In this document: in pieces, positions 10,305 through 14,142 of the stretch
How positions within the stretch are numbered: position 1 is the first letter of the stretch
Layout of the letters: each line of letters begins with the position of its first letter
Assembly (NCBI GenBank): GCA_014378155.1
Contig: JACMOF010000259.1
Location: 1 to 14,142, forward strand
Reading direction: 5' to 3'
From: Caulobacter sp.
GTDB lineage: Bacteria; Pseudomonadota; Alphaproteobacteria; Caulobacterales; Caulobacteraceae
DNA: 14,142 bases
Made by a program: the position numbers and the translations under genes
The notes under the pieces: model-generated
Databases searched by the model: none
The model's input: only the letters and a program-made list of their open reading frames with translations
What the model was told of the DNA's origin: nothing

Positions 10305-13300
10305 ATGGCAAAGCGTCGATCATCTTCACCTATCCAGGCTGCGGTTCCTCCGCCGTCAGCCGCTAAGGTGAAGTCGGGCGGCGGCGCAATCGATAGCGGC
10401 CCCACTCGGGTAGATCATCTGATCGTAGGCATCGGCGCCTCAGCGGGCGGACTTGATGCTTTCCGGGCATTTTTCTCGCAAATGCCAGCCGATAGCGGCA
10501 TGGCCTTTGTCTTGGTCCAGCACCTGGACCCGGACTACAAGAGCGCCTTGGCCGAAATCATTGGCGAATGCACCGCGATGCCCGTGGTGCAGGCTTCCGA
10601 CGGAACGGTCGCCGCCCCGAACACCGTCGCGGTCATTCCTCAAAACGCCATCCTGAAGATCGAGGCTGGCGTCTTGCGAGTCGCCCTCCCAGAAAGCCCG
10701 ACGGCGCGACGGTCCTCCGTCGACACCTTTCTCGTGTCGCTGGCCGACGATCAGGGTGAAAACGCCGTCGGGATCATCCTCTCGGGCTACGGGAGCGACG
10801 GGACGATTGGGATCGCGGCGATCAAGGAAGGGGGGGGGCTGACCCTAAGCGAAGCGGCGTTCGACCACCGCGCAAAGTTTGGGATGCCGCAGAGCGCCAC
10901 CGCCGGCGGCTTTGTTGACTACGTCCTCCAACCCGAGGAGATGCCTGCACGCCTGTTGGAGCACCGAGACTTCAAATCCCGAGAGGCGATTCATGGCCTC
11001 AATGAAACCGCCGAGGCCGGCCGGGTCAACCACCTGATGACCATTTGCGCGGTGCTCAACAGCCGCCTGGGTCGCGATTTTGGGCAATACAAATCCAGCA
11101 CGCTGATGCGTCGCGTTCGCCGGCGAATGCAGGTGCTCCATATCGAAGACCCGGCCGAATATATCGCCCAGCTACGCAGTCTGCCGAATGAACCCGAGCT
11201 GCTGTTTCGCGAGATCTTGATCGGCGTAACCCGCTTTTTCCGCGACCCAGCCATGTTTGATGCCTTGGCCACGAAAGTCTTGCCGGACTTGATCGCCAAC
11301 GGCGGTGCTGAAGAACCGATCCGCGTATGGGTCGCTGGCTGTGCGACGGGCGAGGAGGCCTATTCTCTCGCTATCCTGTTCCGAGAAGCGTTGGCCCGCG
11401 CCGAGTCGCCACGAAAGGTGACGATTTTCGCCACCGATATAGATGATCGCGCCGTCACGGTTGCCCGGGCAGGCCTCTACAGCGATATAATCGAGGCAGA
11501 TACCACAGTCATCCGACTAGAGCAGAATTTTTGTAGAGAAGGCCAACGCTATCGCGTCGCGAAACACATTAGAGAAATGTGCGTTTTCTCAACACATGAC
11601 TTAGTTAAAGACCCGCCGTTTTCGAGGCTCGACATGGTTACCTGTCGAAATCTTCTAATCTACTTTGAGGCTCCGCTACAGCAGCGCGTCATTGCAACCT
11701 TTCATTATGGACTTAAAGCCAATGGAATCCTTTGGCTCGGCCCTTCAGAGACGATCGCCGCGAGTGGGCGTCTGTTTAAGGCGTTCGACAAGCGCAGCAA
11801 AATCTTCAGGCGTCTCGACGTCGCCCCAGAAATCCCGCGCCCCAAACCAAGTAGCCGAATGAGCCCAGCTTCTCCTTCTCAGCGAACCGCTGAGCCCGAC
11901 AACATCGACGCTCAAGCAACGCGGATGATCGCGCAATACGCGCCCGCCTATATCGTCTTCGATGGCCAGCACGAGATCCAACGGTTCTCGGGACCGGTCG
12001 AAAAGTTCATGCAGCCAATAAGCGGCGACGCCAGCCTGAATCTCTTCCGGATGCTGCACGCTCAGTTGCGGTCACCCGTACGCAGCCTCATTCGCAAGGC
12101 GCTCGAGCAGCAACGTCCGGCCCAGGAACACGTCACCTTCCAGGTGGCCGGCCAGCCGCACACCATCAATCTGATCGCTGAACCGATGGCGGAGCCGGCC
12201 GGGGGGCAGCGATGTTTCCTGCTGGCGTTCCAAGAGCTGACGTCGGCAGCGCCACAAGCTGATTCCGCAAAGCCTGATCAGCCCGTTGCGGCTGCGGATC
12301 CGGAGCATAGCGAACTGATCACGGCACGCGAAAAGCTGCAGACCATCACCGAGGAACTGGAGACGGCGAACGAGGAATTGCAGAGTTCCAATGAGGAGTT
12401 CCAATCCGTCAATGAAGAATTGCATTCGACGGTTGAGGAATTGGAGACTTCGAAGGAGGAGTTGTCGTCGATCAATGAAGAGCTCCAGACTGTAAACGCC
12501 GAGTTGAATAACCGCGCGGACAGCTTGGTGCGATCCAACAGCGATCTCGCCAACCTGTTCGATAGCACTTCGATCGCGACGCTTTTCCTCGACAATGAAT
12601 CACATATTCGGAGGTTCACCCCGGCGATCACCGAGATTTTCAATGTCCGGGAAGGGGACGAAGGTCGCCTCATCAGCGATTTCTCATCCCGCCTGGCCGG
12701 CTCCGCCCTGACCCAAGACATCGTCACGGTGCTGCGTGATCTGGGCTCGATCGAACGCGAGGCGGAGTCTGAGGACGGCGCCGCGACCTATCTGGTTCGC
12801 GTGAAGCCATATCGTGACCTGAACAATGTCATCGATGGCGTCGTCATCACGCTCATCGATATTTCCGACCGTAAGAAGCTGGAGCGGGACCGGGCTCACC
12901 TTGCCGCCATTGTCGCGTCCTCAGAGGACGCGATCATCAGCCACGATCTCGAGGGGACGATCAGAAGCTGGAACGCTGGCGCGGAGAAGATTTACGGCTA
13001 TACGGCGAGTGAGATGATTGGGCAGCCGATGTCGACCTTGCTGGACGACGTGCAGATCGACGAATGGCCGATCAATCTGGCCCGCCTACGGCAGGGCGAG
13101 CCCATTACCGACATCGACATCAGCCGGGTCACCAAGGGCGACCGGGTCATCTACGTATCACTGAACATCTCACCGATGCGCGACGCGCAAGGCGTTATCA
13201 TTGGAGCCTCGGCCGTGGCGCGGGACATCGCCATGCGAAAGATGGCGGAAGAGCGCGCTGAGATGCTGATGGAGGAACTCGATCATCGTGTGAAAAACAT

Positions 13301-13886
13301 TTTGGCCGTTGTCTCGTCAGTGGTCACTCAAACGCTCAAGACAGGGGGCACCGCGGAGGCTGTGGGAGCCGAGATTGAAGGTCGGATCCAGGCAATCTCG
13401 CGCGCTCACGGCCTCTTGAACGAACTCGGCGGCGTGGAGGGCTCGCTGCGCGGGCTCGTGGCGACGGAGTTACTGCCTTACCAGCAGCGCTCGAACGTCA
13501 CGATGTCGGGCGAAGATGTTGTGCTTTCATCGAGGGCGAACCTGAGCGTGGCGTTGGCGATCCACGAACTGGCGACAAATTCGGCCAAATACGGAGCCCT
13601 TTCGACCGAGGAGGGGCGCCTTAACGTCACCTGGCGCGTTGTTCGAGTTGATGGGAAATCAGAGCTCGAAATCATGTGGCTAGAAACCGGCGGCCCGCCC
13701 GTTACTCCCCCCACGCGCCGGGGCTTCGGGACCAAGCTCATCGAGCTTAGCTTGGTTCGAGGACTGAAGGCCAAGGTGGATCGGGAGTTCCTTGCAGCCG
13801 GGGTCCGGTGCCAAATCTCGGTGCCGTTTACCGAGGAGATCGGTCGCGTCGTTTCCGCAGCCGGTTCTGAAACGCCATCTCGATGA
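10305..13886 (+). CDS. CheB-CheR-PAS-HWE fusion histidine kinase
   Basis: This very large fusion protein (1193 aa from ATG 10305; 1224 aa if GTG 10212, which has a GAGG four bases upstream) joins chemotaxis-type methylation enzymes to a kinase. Numbering is from ATG 10305. The CheB methylesterase domain (about 35-220) has the catalytic triad Ser47 (GASAGG), His73 (QHLDPDY) and Asp165 (SGYGSDG), but no CheB receiver domain. The CheR methyltransferase (about 240-500) has the SAM-binding segment VWVAGCATGEEAYS (342-355) and the TRFFRD and CRNLLIYF motifs. A PAS-like domain (540-645), a Glu-rich coiled coil (about 670-745) and two PAS domains (about 745-860 and 862-975) follow. The HWE core has EELDHRVKN with His994, the HELATNSAKYG N box (His1087, Asn1092), WLE (Trp1125, Glu1127) and RGFGTKLIE. 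All catalytic residues look intact, and there is no membrane segment. Candidate clients are a methylated receptor or the kinase itself; no MCP or CheA gene is in view. ATG 10305 is preferred because codon use before it is poor, but this is not certain. Confidence 0.9.
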   Translation: MAKRRSSSPIQAAVPPPSAAKVKSGGGAIDSGPTRVDHLIVGIGASAGGLDAFRAFFSQMPADSGMAFVLVQHLDPDYKSALAEIIGECTAMPVVQASDGTVAAPNTVAVIPQNAILKIEAGVLRVALPESPTARRSSVDTFLVSLADDQGENAVGIILSGYGSDGTIGIAAIKEGGGLTLSEAAFDHRAKFGMPQSATAGGFVDYVLQPEEMPARLLEHRDFKSREAIHGLNETAEAGRVNHLMTICAVLNSRLGRDFGQYKSSTLMRRVRRRMQVLHIEDPAEYIAQLRSLPNEPELLFREILIGVTRFFRDPAMFDALATKVLPDLIANGGAEEPIRVWVAGCATGEEAYSLAILFREALARAESPRKVTIFATDIDDRAVTVARAGLYSDIIEADTTVIRLEQNFCREGQRYRVAKHIREMCVFSTHDLVKDPPFSRLDMVTCRNLLIYFEAPLQQRVIATFHYGLKANGILWLGPSETIAASGRLFKAFDKRSKIFRRLDVAPEIPRPKPSSRMSPASPSQRTAEPDNIDAQATRMIAQYAPAYIVFDGQHEIQRFSGPVEKFMQPISGDASLNLFRMLHAQLRSPVRSLIRKALEQQRPAQEHVTFQVAGQPHTINLIAEPMAEPAGGQRCFLLAFQELTSAAPQADSAKPDQPVAAADPEHSELITAREKLQTITEELETANEELQSSNEEFQSVNEELHSTVEELETSKEELSSINEELQTVNAELNNRADSLVRSNSDLANLFDSTSIATLFLDNESHIRRFTPAITEIFNVREGDEGRLISDFSSRLAGSALTQDIVTVLRDLGSIEREAESEDGAATYLVRVKPYRDLNNVIDGVVITLIDISDRKKLERDRAHLAAIVASSEDAIISHDLEGTIRSWNAGAEKIYGYTASEMIGQPMSTLLDDVQIDEWPINLARLRQGEPITDIDISRVTKGDRVIYVSLNISPMRDAQGVIIGASAVARDIAMRKMAEERAEMLMEELDHRVKNILAVVSSVVTQTLKTGGTAEAVGAEIEGRIQAISRAHGLLNELGGVEGSLRGLVATELLPYQQRSNVTMSGEDVVLSSRANLSVALAIHELATNSAKYGALSTEEGRLNVTWRVVRVDGKSELEIMWLETGGPPVTPPTRRGFGTKLIELSLVRGLKAKVDREFLAAGVRCQISVPFTEEIGRVVSAAGSETPSR
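12348..12515 (+). repeat. Eight tandem 21-base units encoding an acidic heptad coiled coil
   Basis: Within the fusion kinase, eight consecutive seven-residue units read TEELETA, NEELQSS, NEEFQSV, NEELHST, VEELETS, KEELSSI, NEELQTV, NAELNNR. The core is xEEL, with the Leu (or Phe) in phase throughout, as in a long two-stranded coiled coil. At DNA level the 21-base units are degenerate but aligned (GAGGAA/GAGGAG-TTG or -CTG). Similar EEL-rich helices are typical of CheB-CheR-PAS proteins and probably transmit signal between the methylation module and the PAS/kinase half. Confidence 0.85.
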
Positions 13887-14142
13887 CTGGTGGTTTGGCC
13901 AGATTGCGTGTGCTCGTGGTCGAGGATGAGCCTCTGATCGGGATGGACATAGAGGACGCCGTTGCAGGACTTGGTCATGAAGTCGTCGGTCCGATAGCCG
14001 AGCTCGATGAAGCCTTGGACCTGGCCACCATCGCGGCGCTCGGTTGCGCAATTCTCGACATCAATATCATCGGCGGCCATTCCTATCCGGTCGTTGACAT
14101 ACTTTTAAAGCGTGGCTTGCCAGTCTTGCTGCTGAGCAGCTA
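13883..14142 (+). CDS. Single-domain response regulator, 3' end cut by window
   Basis: A second receiver gene starts with ATG 13883, overlapping the fusion kinase TGA as ATGA, exactly as in the first kinase-receiver pair. The 86 visible codons give the acidic pocket Glu14-Asp15 (VVEDEPLIG), the phosphoacceptor Asp59 (AILDINIIGG), and the beta-4 end PVLLLSS, where Ser85 or Ser86 takes the place of the usual switch Thr. The conserved Lys lies beyond the window. Unlike the first receiver, it lacks an FATGY-type segment: the corresponding residues are LLSS followed by a codon beginning TA. There is no separate ribosome site, so translation probably depends on the upstream kinase. The likely role is acceptor for the CheB-CheR-HWE kinase. 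Whether an output domain follows cannot be seen. Confidence 0.88.
   Translation, partial: MTGGLARLRVLVVEDEPLIGMDIEDAVAGLGHEVVGPIAELDEALDLATIAALGCAILDINIIGGHSYPVVDILLKRGLPVLLLSS

Overview
The window looks like chromosomal DNA of a GC-rich alphaproteobacterium. The best guess is the Caulobacterales (Caulobacter/Phenylobacterium-like), with sphingomonads as the alternative. The reasons are the TonB-dependent receptor style (A/P-rich leader followed by an EEIIVTATKRE TonB box), the strong G/C preference at third codon positions in the first 5.3 kb, and the abundance of HWE-family histidine kinases. The assignment is an inference; no rRNA or tRNA is present to test it.

Region 1 (1-5535) is a catabolic/uptake cluster, all on the + strand. 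It holds a TonB-dependent outer-membrane receptor (95-2632), an 11-bp stem terminator (2653-2691), a Baeyer-Villiger-type flavin monooxygenase (2714-4531), a short-chain dehydrogenase (4534-5322), and only the first ~66 codons of an aldehyde dehydrogenase resembling coniferyl-aldehyde dehydrogenase (5337-~5535). Together they suggest import of a hydrophobic ketone or alcohol substrate, oxidation of an alcohol to a ketone, oxygen insertion to an ester or lactone, and later aldehyde oxidation. The substrate cannot be read from the sequence.

Region 2 (~5535-6120) is a junction. The aldehyde dehydrogenase reading frame abruptly stops resembling its family, and about 590 bases follow without a convincing gene. 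It contains a 21-codon ORF with a good Shine-Dalgarno sequence just before the next gene. Composition changes here: the DNA downstream is visibly less GC-rich and uses codons rare in Region 1.

Region 3 (6121-14142) is a signalling cluster, all on the + strand. It has two tandem units, each a large soluble HWE histidine kinase followed by a stand-alone receiver protein that overlaps the kinase stop codon by four bases (ATGA). Unit 1 is a GAF-PAS-PAS-PAS-GAF-PAS-PAS-HWE kinase (6121-9813) plus receiver (9810-10190). Unit 2 is a CheB-CheR-PAS-coiled-coil-PAS-PAS-HWE fusion kinase (10305 or 10212 to 13886) plus a second receiver (13883 onward) that is cut by the window end. None of the proteins has an obvious DNA-binding output, and no PhyR, NepR or EcfG gene is visible. 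Output must therefore be by phosphotransfer or protein contact with partners elsewhere. Regions 1 and 3 appear functionally unrelated and joined by a past rearrangement.
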